NCBI GenBank assembly: GCA_963732375.1 | Contig: CAVSZE010000001.1 | Coordinates: 124,001 to 188,000, forward strand | Direction of reading: 5' to 3' | DNA from: RPQJ01 sp963732375 | GTDB taxonomy: Bacteria > Pseudomonadota > Gammaproteobacteria > Steroidobacterales > Steroidobacteraceae | DNA length: 64,000 bases | In this document: positions 1 through 8,206 of the stretch, piece by piece | Layout of the letters: the number at the start of each line of letters is the position of its first letter | How positions within the stretch are numbered: position 1 is the stretch's first letter | Position numbers and translations under genes: made by a program | Notes under the pieces: generated by a model | What the model was told of the DNA's origin: nothing | Seen by the model: the letters and a program-made list of their open reading frames with translations, nothing else | The model's database searches: none

Positions 1-1140
1 GGCGATGAGCGCGTCCTGGTAGAGAAGCAAGTCGATCGGCTGCGGCTGTGAGCTGAGCATGACGATCACGAGATCGCGGGCCTTGTCCATGTAGACGAAT
101 TGGCCGTGGATGCCGATGGCCAGCATCACCGCCGGATCGCGGCTGGCCACCCACACCTGGTTGCGATAGTGCCAGCCAGGCATGAATGCGCCATACGCGC
201 CTCTTGCAAAGCACTCGACCGAGGTGCCGTCGCCTTCGATCGTGTCCTCGATCCACGCGGCCGGGACGACCTGGCGTCCGCCGAGCGAGCCGTCGTTGAT
301 CATCATGAGACCGAAGTTCGCGAGATCGCGGGCCGTGGCGTTCATGCCCGCGGCCACGTACGGAAATCCAGTGCCATCCACCACGATTGCGGCATCGTGC
401 TCGGTGGCGAGCCTGGACCAGATCCCGGTTTCCAGCAGGGCGGCAAGCGGTGCCGTCATGGCGCGCTCGACCACAAGGCCCAGAACATTGGTTGCCACGC
501 TGCGGTATTGAAACCGCGCGCCGTTTTCCATGTCCTGCCCGACCAGGCAGCGCGCGTAGTCCAGCAGTGATCGCGGGGTTTCGGCGGTGGCCAGTTCCGG
601 TCGCCAGCCGACCACGGCGGATTCCATCCAGAAGTCGGTACTGGGGTCGGCGTAGTCCTCGGCGTATCGTGCCGCGGCGGTCATGTCGAGCAGGTGTCGG
701 ACCGTCGTGCCTCGCCACGCCGCGTTGTCCAGTTCGGGCAGGTAGCGGGTTATCAATGAGGAGGGGTCCAGCTGCTCGCGATCGACGGCGATGCCGGCCA
801 GCATGCCGACGAACGACTTCGTGACTGAGTTCAGCAGGTGGGCCGAACTGGTCGTCATGCCGTTGAAGTAGTGCTCGGCGATGACACGGCCACCGTGCAC
901 GACCAGGAACGCGTCGCAACAGGCTGCGCCGAGGAATTCGCGTATCGATGTGGTCCTGCCATCGGCGGATGGGAAGCTAAGTGGCAACACGTCCCGCGGT
1001 TGCTCAGGCAGTACCAGTGCGTCGGGTTGACCACGCGCCAGGCGACAGGTCGGGAACAGTTGCTGGACGTGCTGGAAGCTCCACCGGTTGTGCGGTGGGT
1101 GTTCCCAGTTAGCGGTTGTCACAGGAGGGAATGGTTTCAT
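1..1140 (-). CDS. Serine hydrolase, beta-lactamase / 6-aminohexanoate-dimer hydrolase-like (3' end cut by window edge)
   Basis: Partial gene: 380 codons are open from ATG at 1140 to the window edge, with no stop inside. The protein carries the class C beta-lactamase-fold nucleophile motif SVTK (Ser105, Lys108) and a downstream YRS motif (Tyr212), the S-x-x-K / Y-x-S arrangement of the NylB-like (6-aminohexanoate-dimer hydrolase) branch of serine hydrolases. Such enzymes hydrolyse amides or esters; the substrate cannot be read from sequence. No clear signal peptide is visible. An in-frame ATG 15 nt upstream (1155) is an alternative start. The assignment to the fold is solid, the substrate class is not. 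Confidence 0.85.
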   Translation of the reverse strand, partial: MKPFPPVTTANWEHPPHNRWSFQHVQQLFPTCRLARGQPDALVLPEQPRDVLPLSFPSADGRTTSIREFLGAACCDAFLVVHGGRVIAEHYFNGMTTSSAHLLNSVTKSFVGMLAGIAVDREQLDPSSLITRYLPELDNAAWRGTTVRHLLDMTAAARYAEDYADPSTDFWMESAVVGWRPELATAETPRSLLDYARCLVGQDMENGARFQYRSVATNVLGLVVERAMTAPLAALLETGIWSRLATEHDAAIVVDGTGFPYVAAGMNATARDLANFGLMMINDGSLGGRQVVPAAWIEDTIEGDGTSVECFARGAYGAFMPGWHYRNQVWVASRDPAVMLAIGIHGQFVYMDKARDLVIVMLSSQPQPIDLLLYQDALIA

Positions 1141-1301
1141 CCTGTCGGTCTCCATGTGCCTTCGGACGAGGGGACAGTCGCGACATTGTAGTGGCACCGG
1201 TGTGGTGCGTGATCGGAAGTCCCGGTGTGGGGCGGCTGGTCGGAAGGTGGAAACGTCGGGCGGATCAGCCAAGGCCTGGCGGCCACTGGGTAGAGGGCTG
1301 G

Positions 1302-1463
1302 CTAGCGGTCTGCCTCAGTCGAAATCGACGCATCGGATTCGCGGACGGGTGCGGGCTCCGGCTGCCTGGCCATCCAGCGCATGAATAAGTAGTGAATTGC
1401 AGCCACGATCAGGGCCACGACCAGGACCAGCGATATCGGCAGATTCACCGGCGCGCGATCCAC
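1302..1463 (-). CDS. Small single-span membrane protein, unknown function
   Basis: A 53-codon ORF starts at GTG 1463, only 21 nt after the stop of the rhodanese-like gene. A GAGGA ribosome-binding site sits 9 nt before the GTG. The product has one strongly hydrophobic segment (about residues 6-25, rich in Leu/Val/Ala/Ile) followed by an Arg-containing, Pro- and acid-rich tail, so N-out or N-in orientation with a short soluble tail is plausible. Placement and ribosome-binding site suggest it is co-translated with the upstream rhodanese. I do not recognise a family. An alternative in-frame GTG lies 15 nt further in. Confidence 0.5.
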   Translation of the reverse strand: MDRAPVNLPISLVLVVALIVAAIHYLFMRWMARQPEPAPVRESDASISTEADR

Positions 1464-1484
1464 CCGTTGGCATCCTCGGCTTGC

Positions 1485-1949
1485 TTACCCGCCCTTGGCG
1501 ATCGGGTAGCCGTGGTTGATCCAGTCTGTACCGAAATTATCCGCGATGAAGAGCGCCTTGACCTGCTTGAACCCCAGTGCATGGAGTGCGTCATAGGCGG
1601 CCGCGATGTTCGGGCAGTCGCCCCACGGACAGCAACCGCAATAGATGACGATCGCGGTGTCCTTGGGCAGCTTCGCAACCCGGTTGCGCAACAGTTGAAG
1701 TCCGGCCTCATCACTGGCTGGCCCGACGAATTCGGATCCCGGGATATGAGCCTGCGTGTAGAGAATGTGGAAGCCGACGTGCAGGAGCAGCGGTTTCGCC
1801 TTGGACGCGCTCTTGAGATTCGCCGCGAGCTCGGCAGGCTGCACGAGGTCGGCCTTGGGGATAGACGAAGCAGCCTTGGGCGCGGCCAGTGCCGGCACTG
1901 ACAGCAACAGGAAAATAAGCGCGAAGCCGAAGGGCAGGGAGGCTTTCAT
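1485..1949 (-). CDS. Exported rhodanese-like domain protein
   Basis: 154-residue protein with an N-terminal signal peptide (MKASLPFGF then a Leu/Ile/Val core ending ALAA). A rhodanese-like domain fills the rest, with the active-site-loop region YCGCCPWGDC containing several cysteines, unlike the single Cys of classic rhodaneses. This suggests periplasmic sulfur transfer or redox chemistry rather than cytosolic thiosulfate sulfurtransferase activity (inference). The ATG at 1949 was chosen because it begins the signal peptide and has a GGAA ribosome-binding site; an upstream in-frame extension looks non-coding. It is probably co-transcribed with the tiny membrane protein downstream. Confidence 0.8.
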   Translation of the reverse strand: MKASLPFGFALIFLLLSVPALAAPKAASSIPKADLVQPAELAANLKSASKAKPLLLHVGFHILYTQAHIPGSEFVGPASDEAGLQLLRNRVAKLPKDTAIVIYCGCCPWGDCPNIAAAYDALHALGFKQVKALFIADNFGTDWINHGYPIAKGG

Positions 1950-2073
1950 TGCGGTTTCCGTTTGACCTGGGTTGGATGGCAGTCTACGCGCCCCGCCGTC
2001 GGCCAGCACCGTCATGCCGATGTCGCCCGGGGCCCTGTACAGTCACTCGCGACCGAGGCCGGAACGCTGCTCT

Positions 2074-2505
2074 TTATCCAGCCGTCTTCGTAGCGCCGGG
2101 AAGCTTTGGTTCAATCGCCTCGACGGCGGCACCGGCCTTTTTCCAGGCGCCATAACCGCCTTCGATATGACACACGGGCGTGAGCCCCATGTCCTGGGCG
2201 GTTTTCGCCGCCAGCGCGGAGCGAATGCCGCCTGCGCAGAAGAATACAAACCTGTTGCCAGAGGCAAACAAGTCCTTGTGGTAGCGGCTGTCCGGGTCGA
2301 TCCAGAACTCCAGCATTCCGCGCGTGACGTTGATTGCGCCGGGGATGCCACCATCACGCCAGATCTCGCGAGGATCACGCAAATCAATGAAGGTGATATC
2401 GCGCCGACCGTGCAGCGCTTGAGCCTGTTCTACGTTCAGCGTTTCGATCTCGGACATCGCCTCCTCGAACATCTGCTGAACGCTTTTCCGGATCTGAAGT
2501 GGCAT
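2074..2505 (-). CDS. Rhodanese-domain sulfurtransferase, cytosolic
   Basis: 143-residue protein consisting of a single rhodanese domain. Family landmarks are FIDLRDPREIW in the first half (substrate/CDC25-like fold signature) and the catalytic loop CAGGIRSALAA, in which the Cys would carry the persulfide. No signal peptide is present, so it should act in the cytosol. The ATG at 2505 is preceded by GGAGA; a longer frame upstream lacks a better ribosome-binding site. It lies in the same orientation as the exported rhodanese-like gene about 125 nt away, so the two may be functionally linked. Confidence 0.85.
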   Translation of the reverse strand: MPLQIRKSVQQMFEEAMSEIETLNVEQAQALHGRRDITFIDLRDPREIWRDGGIPGAINVTRGMLEFWIDPDSRYHKDLFASGNRFVFFCAGGIRSALAAKTAQDMGLTPVCHIEGGYGAWKKAGAAVEAIEPKLPGATKTAG

Positions 2506-2682
2506 CAACGTCTCCGTGGGAACAACTTGCGGACCAAGGCTTGCAAGCCGGGTTCCGGACAGAAGTGTACCGTGCACTTACGAATCCGGCGTCTTGCGCC
2601 CAGCCTTGCCCTGGCTCGACGTGCGCCTGGGGCATGTGGCGCCTGCCGGCGATCCGCTCCGCCCTCACCAATGCGATGTCAC

Positions 2683-3153
2683 TCAGTCCCGGTGAACCTT
2701 CACGGTCACGCCCTTCACGGTCGAACTCACGAGTACCAGTGATATGTCCTCGTTGCCCATGCTGCGCTCGATGATCACGTTCTCGTCGTCTTCCATCTCG
2801 ATGTTCTGCTGCTTGGTGCCGAGTTGCTCCTCGAAGGCTTTCTTGATGGTGCGAGCTACCGCGTTTTCGCCGGTTCCTTCCTTGACGACAACCGTGATGT
2901 CCTGCGGCGTGCCGCCCTTTGGCGTCACCCGGAACACGATCACGCCGTCAGAGTCGGCATCGTGATTGACCGCGATGCGATAGTCGTCGGTGTAACTGAG
3001 CTTTTTTGCGGGAGCAGCGGCGGCTACCGGCATCGCGCTCGGGGCCGGCGCTGCGGCGGGTTCAGCCGTTGCATCCGTTACCGGCGCCTGTGCCATGGCC
3101 AGCGATGCAACCGACAGGAACATTCCGGCAAGACCGACATGCGACATCTTCAT
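2683..3153 (-). CDS. Exported hypothetical protein
   Basis: 156-residue protein beginning with a signal peptide (cleavage likely near AMAQA). An Ala/Pro-rich linker runs to about residue 48, followed by a compact charged domain rich in beta-prone segments (VIVFRVTP, ITVVVKEG, ISLVLVSSTV, VTVKVHRD). The ribosome-binding site GGGAG precedes the ATG. I do not recognise the family; length and composition suggest a small periplasmic protein. It stands alone between the rhodanese and bactofilin genes on the same strand. Confidence 0.65.
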   Translation of the reverse strand: MKMSHVGLAGMFLSVASLAMAQAPVTDATAEPAAAPAPSAMPVAAAAPAKKLSYTDDYRIAVNHDADSDGVIVFRVTPKGGTPQDITVVVKEGTGENAVARTIKKAFEEQLGTKQQNIEMEDDENVIIERSMGNEDISLVLVSSTVKGVTVKVHRD

Positions 3154-3255
3154 GGGGACTCCCGCAGTTTGGCACCAGAGGACGACGCCGAGTCTAGTGC
3201 AGCGGCCATGCGCCGGAAAGACCCGCCGCCGTCGGTCCTGTCGGCCGTGGCGCCC

Positions 3256-3852
3256 TCAGGACCCGGTCATTACTGCATCGACTTCCTGGTCGGACAGTTC
3301 GCGCTCGTCCGCAGCGGCCGTCTCCGCAATCTTGATGTTGATGGTCGGGATCGCCGGCGCATTGTCCATATCGATGCGGCCGCTGAGGCGCGCTCCTTCG
3401 TCCACGGACACACGCGGTGCGAAAACATCACCGCGCACCACGGCGCCCGATCGTATGGTCACGCTTTCGAGCGCGTAGAGGTTCCCGTCGATGCTCCCCT
3501 CCACGACGATACGTCGTGCACGCGTGTTGCCCTGCACTCGGCCCTGGGCGCCGATGGTGACGCTGCGGGTGTGCAGGATCGAACCCTCGACCTGTCCCTG
3601 GATGACAAGGTCTTCGTCGGCGACCAGGTCGCCCTTGAAGCGCAGCGTCGCCCCCAGCGTCGAACACTTCGCTGACGATGACGTTGACGACGACGATGAC
3701 GAGGGCAAAGCCCACGTGCGATCCGGCGCGGCCTCGGGCGAAGGCGCCGCAGGTTGTGCGACCGGACGTATCTGCAGTGGCAGTGACGCCGTCGGATCAG
3801 TCATGACTTCCTCGAGGTGGTCGATCGGCTCGGCCTTTTCGCGTTTCCACAT
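3256..3852 (-). CDS. Bactofilin (polymer-forming cytoskeletal protein), longer paralogue
   Basis: 198-residue protein with a disordered N-terminal region of about 75 residues (Pro/Ala-rich, then a Ser run). The central bactofilin beta-helix begins at STLGATLRFKGDL and shows the repeating pattern of short strands (VIQGQVEGS, VTIGAQGRVQGN, IVVEGSIDGN, VTIRSGAVVRGD). A charged tail follows. Bactofilins polymerise without nucleotide and scaffold envelope enzymes. Its ribosome-binding site (GGAGAGGG) overlaps the stop codon of the preceding bactofilin gene, so the pair is translated from one message. Confidence 0.92.
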   Translation of the reverse strand: MWKREKAEPIDHLEEVMTDPTASLPLQIRPVAQPAAPSPEAAPDRTWALPSSSSSSTSSSAKCSTLGATLRFKGDLVADEDLVIQGQVEGSILHTRSVTIGAQGRVQGNTRARRIVVEGSIDGNLYALESVTIRSGAVVRGDVFAPRVSVDEGARLSGRIDMDNAPAIPTINIKIAETAAADERELSDQEVDAVMTGS

Positions 3853-3867
3853 GGCGACTGCCCTCTC

Positions 3868-4281
3868 CTAGTCTGCCGTACCGGTACGGGCCGGGCGCGC
3901 ATCCGCGGCACGAGCCGGGGCGGCCTTCGACTCGGAACGAGCCGGTTCCATGGTGACGCCGCCGTTGAATGCGGCGCCTTCAGCGATATTTACCAGCGGC
4001 GCTTCGAGGTTGCCGCGCACGTTGGCCTTGGGCCGTATGGCGATCGACACCTGGGCCTTCAGGTCGCCGTCGACTCGCCCTTCGACGATGATCACGTCCG
4101 CGCTTACGCTTGCCTTGACGTGCGCCTCGGGTCCGATCGTCACCTTCGGCGCGGGCCCGATAGTGCCTTCTACCTGGCCGTTGATGACCAGCGCTTCGCT
4201 GGCGGACAGTTCGCCCTTGAAGCGCAGTGTCGCACCCAGGATGGACGCGGGCTCGGAAGCCACGTTGTACGAGTCAGCCAT
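3868..4281 (-). CDS. Bactofilin (polymer-forming cytoskeletal protein), shorter paralogue
   Basis: 137-residue bactofilin. A short N-terminus is followed by the beta-helix starting at SILGATLRFKGEL, clearly paralogous to the domain start of the downstream bactofilin, with the same strand-turn repeats (VINGQVEGT, VTIGPEAHVKAS, IIVEGRVDGD, IAIRPKANVRGN). The tail is Ala/Arg-rich. The ATG at 4281 was chosen because an AAGGGGG ribosome-binding site precedes it. It is the first gene of a two-gene bactofilin operon with 15 nt between the genes, which suggests the two proteins co-polymerise. Confidence 0.92.
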   Translation of the reverse strand: MADSYNVASEPASILGATLRFKGELSASEALVINGQVEGTIGPAPKVTIGPEAHVKASVSADVIIVEGRVDGDLKAQVSIAIRPKANVRGNLEAPLVNIAEGAAFNGGVTMEPARSESKAAPARAADARPARTGTAD

Positions 4282-4457
4282 TGGAATCCCCCTTCGATAG
4301 CGTCTGGTCGAGGCGAAATTACCGTAGCGCTGCAAGACCGGGCCGGGCGCACGTCACAAAAGTGACTGCAGTAACGGTCGGCGTTCGAATCGGCGCTCAC
4401 CCGATCGAGCCCGGGACGAAAATGGCCCCGCCCGGCAATGCGAGCTAGAGTCGGTGT

Positions 4458-4754
4458 ATGGCGGATCGGGAGAAGAGCTTGGGCGAATGGTGGGAAGACG
4501 ACCGCGAGCGACCGCCACCGGTGGCGGTGCCGCATACTGAGCTGTCCAACGACGCTCTACGAGGAGTCGCCGAGTCCTTCGTGCTGCGCGAGGGCACCGA
4601 CTACGGCGAGCGCGATGTGTCGCACGAGGAAAAGGTCGCGCAGGTGATCCGCCAGCTGCAGCGAGGCGAGGCCCGGATCATGTTCGATCCGCTGGATTCG
4701 AGCATCACGATCGTCCTGGCAACTCAGGGCGACCGGTCGACCCGCGCTGAATGA
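4458..4754 (+). CDS. YheU-family (UPF0270) protein
   Basis: 98-residue protein. Residues from about 25 on match the YheU family: a helix ending ESFVLREGTDYG, then HEEKVAQVIRQLQRGEA, the recognisable family core. Family members are about 70-75 residues, so this copy has a hydrophilic N-terminal extension of about 25 residues (EWWEDDRERPPP). The function is unknown in established literature. It is transcribed divergently from the bactofilin pair. Confidence 0.85.
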   Translation: MADREKSLGEWWEDDRERPPPVAVPHTELSNDALRGVAESFVLREGTDYGERDVSHEEKVAQVIRQLQRGEARIMFDPLDSSITIVLATQGDRSTRAE

Positions 4755-4962
4755 CGCTGAATTTCCTCAAGAAACCCTGCGATTCTGCCGACGACGTTGG
4801 TGACACCGGTGTAGTGGTCAGTGGCCGCTTGCGCGCCAGGCTCCATTCAGCGCTTGATGGTGCATTGCATCATTGAATGAATCGAGGTCTTCGGGAACTA
4901 CGCCTTCGCGAGACTGTCATCTTGGTGTGGCAACTTGCGAACTGGGCCCGGAGGAACGCGAC
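4755..4962. other. Intergenic stretch without recognisable genes
   Basis: Between the YheU-family gene and the next supported gene (5151) lie about 395 bases. I see no RNA gene, strong terminator or conserved motif in this first part; the only coding candidate is the tiny ORF at 4963. Confidence 0.5.
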
Positions 4963-5061
4963 ATGAAATACCTGATGATCCTGCCTGTCCTGGTCATGCT
5001 GATGCTTGAGCAGAAACGCGTGATACAAATCGCGACCCGGCGACTCCGCAGGGCGCGTTGA
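4963..5061 (+). CDS. Candidate 32-residue membrane peptide
   Basis: A very short ORF preceded by a strong GGAGG ribosome-binding site 9 nt before its ATG. The product has a hydrophobic segment (MKYLMILPVLVMLMLEQ) followed by a strongly basic tail with six Arg in the last eleven residues. This could be a real small membrane protein in the otherwise empty gap, but the length makes chance occurrence possible. No family is recognised. Confidence 0.35.
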   Translation: MKYLMILPVLVMLMLEQKRVIQIATRRLRRAR

Positions 5062-5150
5062 TGCGTGGAGTTCGCCCGTGAATTCGTGAATCTTCGACCA
5101 CGCTCGGACGGGTGCCAAGCACGATGGCGCAACCGCGGGCGCCGGCTTGT

Positions 5151-5519
5151 CTAGGCGGCGCTTGACGCCCACCCTATAGCCCCTGCAAGTTGGCCGGCCG
5201 GGAAATGCCTGATCTCGGCGGAAATGAAGTGCGCAGCAAGTTTCTCGGCCACGTTGCCGATCGCCGAATCGGTGACCAGCGCGATACGGCGAATGTGACG
5301 CTGGTGGTTACGAATGAAGCAGAAGTGGGCGGCCATCGCACCGAGGCTGTCCCAGCCAGGGAACGATGGCGCATCGATCACCAGGCCGGCGAGAGCGCCG
5401 GTTTCCGCGATCCAGGGGTCGGCGATCGATGCCAGCCGCGAAAAATCCGCCTTTTCCAGTGACGACACAGGACGCACGACCAGCAGCGAGCGCTCACGGT
5501 CAAGTGTCGCGTCGATCAT
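5151..5519 (-). CDS. SpoIIAA-like / STAS-type protein
   Basis: 122-residue protein. Length and layout fit the SpoIIAA-like family: an initial strand pair, a helix, the strand LAGLVIDAPSFPGWDSL, the conserved helix FIRNHQRHIRRIALVTDS, and a C-terminal helix with IRHFPAGQLAGAIGW. Related proteins are small cytosolic STAS-fold proteins of uncertain role. The ATG at 5519 has a GAGGAATT ribosome-binding site; the long upstream in-frame extension is low-complexity and overlaps the divergent promoter region. Confidence 0.75.
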   Translation of the reverse strand: MIDATLDRERSLLVVRPVSSLEKADFSRLASIADPWIAETGALAGLVIDAPSFPGWDSLGAMAAHFCFIRNHQRHIRRIALVTDSAIGNVAEKLAAHFISAEIRHFPAGQLAGAIGWASSAA

Positions 5520-5674
5520 CGGGAATTCCTCGCAGTTTAGTGCCGGAACAGGGTTGATAATAGCCCCGACGCCGGCGCGCAAGTACAGGTAAGGTATCGG
5601 GGCCGCGCTCGTGAGTGACGATGACGAGCGCTCGCGCAGATTCAGGTATTGCGGACGAATGTGAGGAGCAAGCG

Positions 5675-6127
5675 ATGACGGGAAACGATGTGCAACGAAA
5701 AATACTGGCGGCGCTGGCCGCGGTCCGCGATTGCGCCGAGCAGATGGAGGACAGCGCCGACGGCCTGCTTCAGGCGCTGCCTGCGATTCCGATGGACGAA
5801 GCGTTGCGCACGACCTCACTCGAGACGAGTACAGGCATCAAGGACACGGCAGGTCGGGTGACGTTCGAGGTTGCGCTGCTCCAGGCACAACTCGGTGAGG
5901 GCAAGACGAATGTCGCGAGCGTAGTCCAGGCGCTGTCGAGCATGGATGCGACCATCATGGGCGCGCTCGCCTCGGCGGCCGACGTCGTGGACGAACTGGA
6001 GGTGGCTGCAGAGCGCGACGAGCGCAACGAACCGCCGTTCGTGATGATGATCGAGGCGACCGGCGTCATGCTTCAGGGCCTCGAGAAAGCGAAGGTCGCG
6101 ACGGAAGAGCTGCGGGCGGCCGGCTAG
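5675..6127 (+). CDS. Hypothetical helical protein
   Basis: 150-residue protein, almost entirely alpha-helical by composition, acidic, with no signal peptide or membrane segment. It looks like a long helical bundle (residues 1-45 and 65-148). The GAGGAG ribosome-binding site decides the ATG at 5675 over an in-frame start 60 nt upstream. No family is recognised. It is divergent from the SpoIIAA-like gene, and its stop overlaps by 4 nt the stop of the convergent glutathione transferase gene. Confidence 0.65.
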   Translation: MTGNDVQRKILAALAAVRDCAEQMEDSADGLLQALPAIPMDEALRTTSLETSTGIKDTAGRVTFEVALLQAQLGEGKTNVASVVQALSSMDATIMGALASAADVVDELEVAAERDERNEPPFVMMIEATGVMLQGLEKAKVATEELRAAG

Positions 6128-6717
6128 TCCTGCAGTGCCTGCGCCCGCGCATACGCCGGGCGTGCCACGATCCGCTTCACGTAGTCTTCGACGACCGTGG
6201 ACTTCGGCATCATCGGGCTCTGCCCGAACATTGCGAACGTCGTCCCGTAGAGAACGTCGGCCGCGCCGAATTCGTCCCCGAGCAGGTACGGCCCCTGGGA
6301 CAATCGTGCGATCACGGCGTCCATGGCTTCTTCCACGGCCACCCACCCCGCGGTGCCACGCGGCACGTCCACCTTCATGAACCTGGACATGAACGCCGGT
6401 TCGAGCACGCCCGAGTAGTAAGCAAGCCACGACAGGTAGGCACCACGCCCAGGTTCGCCGACCATTGGTCCGAGATGGTTTTTCGGGAATCGATCCGTCA
6501 GGTACAACGCAATTGCCGGGGATTCGAACACGATGATGCCGTCGTCCGAAATGGCCGGCACCTTGCCGTGCGGATGAGGGTTGGCCGGATCAGCTTCGCC
6601 GCTGCCGTCCGACCTGCGTATCGTTACTGTCTGCAGCTGATAAGGTGCTTCGAGTTCCTCGAGCAGGAAAATGAAGCGTGTCGAGCGGGTCTTCGGGTGA
6701 TGAAACAACGTAATCAC
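6124..6717 (-). CDS. Glutathione S-transferase family protein
   Basis: 197-residue GST. The thioredoxin-like N-terminal domain starts ITLFHHPKTRS, where Ser/Thr after the strand could activate glutathione, and has the cis-Pro segment GKVPAI and the glutathione-contact ES in VFESPAIALYL. The helical C-terminal domain contains GPYLLGDEFGAADVL, the typical N-cap motif. A GTG start (6717) is preceded by GAGGAACG; the longer frame upstream is not GST-like. The gene is transcribed convergently toward the helical hypothetical gene. Likely role is conjugation or detoxification; the substrate is unknown. Confidence 0.88.
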   Translation of the reverse strand: MITLFHHPKTRSTRFIFLLEELEAPYQLQTVTIRRSDGSGEADPANPHPHGKVPAISDDGIIVFESPAIALYLTDRFPKNHLGPMVGEPGRGAYLSWLAYYSGVLEPAFMSRFMKVDVPRGTAGWVAVEEAMDAVIARLSQGPYLLGDEFGAADVLYGTTFAMFGQSPMMPKSTVVEDYVKRIVARPAYARAQALQD

Positions 6718-6861
6718 GGGCGTTCCTCGGTCGACATCTGTGATCGTGGATTGTCCCACGAAACAATGCGTCGATTGGGCGCAGCCGCGCCAATGGTGCT
6801 GATGGCGCCGGGGATGGTAATGGCTCAGGTTGCGCGATCGCATGCAAGGAGTTGCAGGTAG

Positions 6862-7374
6862 ATGCACGCCCAGGGTTTCAGGCCAGTTGGAAAGCCGGAC
6901 GCCCGCGTGCTGGTGCTGGGTACCCTGCCGGGGCCGATGTCGCTTGCAATGAACCAGTACTACGCCCAGCCGCGTAACGCGTTCTGGCCGATCATGGGAG
7001 CGCTGTTCGGCGCGTTGCCAGTGCTGGCCTACCGGGAGCGGCTGCGTCTATTGAAGGCGAGTCGTATTGCGCTATGGGACGTCTGCCATTCCGCGTATCG
7101 CGAAGGCGCACTCGATGCTTCGATCGAGACTCAGTCGATCGTGCCGAACGACTTTGCGCGGTTCTTCAGGTCTCATCGCCGCATCCAGCTGATCTGCTTC
7201 AACGGGCAGACGGCGGGCAACCTGTATCGGCGACTGGTGCTCCCCGATCTGCTGGCGCGGGCGCAGCAGATTCCACAGGTGACATTGCCTTCGACCAGCC
7301 CCGCGCATGCGGCCATGCGGTTCGAGCAGAAGCTCGAGCAGTGGGAGATCGTGCGGCTCGAAGGCGAGGCGTAA
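6862..7374 (+). CDS. DNA-deoxyinosine (hypoxanthine) / uracil-type DNA glycosylase
   Basis: 170-residue protein of the uracil-DNA-glycosylase superfamily. Motif 1 is LVLGTLPGPMSL, followed by YYAQPRNAFWP, a pattern characteristic of the small DNA-deoxyinosine glycosylase family; the C-terminal motif is LPSTSPAHA. These enzymes excise deaminated bases, starting base-excision repair. The length matches the family (about 160-175 residues). It stands alone between two glutathione transferase genes on the opposite strand. Confidence 0.85.
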   Translation: MHAQGFRPVGKPDARVLVLGTLPGPMSLAMNQYYAQPRNAFWPIMGALFGALPVLAYRERLRLLKASRIALWDVCHSAYREGALDASIETQSIVPNDFARFFRSHRRIQLICFNGQTAGNLYRRLVLPDLLARAQQIPQVTLPSTSPAHAAMRFEQKLEQWEIVRLEGEA

Positions 7375-7383
7375 GGGCAGCCG

Positions 7384-8001
7384 TCAAATCCTGGCGCTGG
7401 GCCTCTCGGCGACGCGGTCGCGCCAAGCAGCGAGGTGGACCAGTCCCTGCTCGGCGGGTTTGAACTTGGCCAGCTTGCCGAACTCGATGCCGCAGAACGC
7501 GGTGATGTCGGCGATGGTGAAACGGTCACCGGCCATCCACGGGCGGCTCGCGAGTCGGGCGTCGAATACCCGTGCAGCGTCCAGCAGCTTCGCCCCCTGC
7601 GACGCGCCGAAGTCCGGGAATTGCGGATTCTCCAGCGCGGCCAGGCCCGGATGCGTGTGCCGGACGCTGTTGGCAATCAATATCATGAAGTGCAGCTCGA
7701 CCTGGCGATCGGCCATCTCGATGAACGCACGCTCCTCTGCAGTCTCGCCCATCAGGTTCGGCTCGGGATAGAGGCCCTCGAGATAGGTGCAGATGGCGCG
7801 GGATTCGGCCAGGAAACGCCCGTCGTCGAGTTCCAGCACCGGTACCCTTGCTATGGGATTCCGTGTGGTAAACGCGGCGCTCCTGTGATCGCCTGCGTTC
7901 AAGTCCAGCAACTCGCGCTCGATGCCCTGTATGCCTTTCTCGGCGATGAACATGTCCACGCGGCGGGGATTCGGTGCGCGAGGCGAAGTGTGGAGTTTCA
8001 T
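7384..8001 (-). CDS. Glutathione S-transferase family protein
   Basis: 205-residue GST. The N-terminal thioredoxin-like domain (KLHTSPRAPNPRRV) has the cis-Pro strand ARVPVLEL and the ES pair in FLAESRAI. The C-terminal helical domain contains RPWMAGDRFTIADIT, the N-cap box. The ATG at 8001 begins the first strand; an upstream in-frame extension is not conserved in type. It ends 9 nt from the convergent glycosylase gene stop. It is only distantly similar to the GST at 6124. Confidence 0.88.
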   Translation of the reverse strand: MKLHTSPRAPNPRRVDMFIAEKGIQGIERELLDLNAGDHRSAAFTTRNPIARVPVLELDDGRFLAESRAICTYLEGLYPEPNLMGETAEERAFIEMADRQVELHFMILIANSVRHTHPGLAALENPQFPDFGASQGAKLLDAARVFDARLASRPWMAGDRFTIADITAFCGIEFGKLAKFKPAEQGLVHLAAWRDRVAERPSARI

Positions 8002-8206
8002 GTGCGGATCATCTGGGCGAAGGATGGACCGAGTCAACAGCAATCCATGCCCCGGCGCGACCAGCAGGCGAGTTCGATTGCCGCCAGGGACGTGCGCTAC
8101 AGGCGAGGTGACGGGTTAGGATGGTGTGCCGGGACCACGGCTCGCAATCAGCGGCGCCGGGCCTGGCTGATCGATGATTCGCAGACAGATGGAAGAGGTG
8201 ACGCGC

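Noticed and set aside
3721..3780. Ser/Asp codon repeat in the first bactofilin gene looked like a microsatellite
   Set aside because: It encodes a short Ser-rich linker in a supported gene; too short and irregular to call a repeat element.
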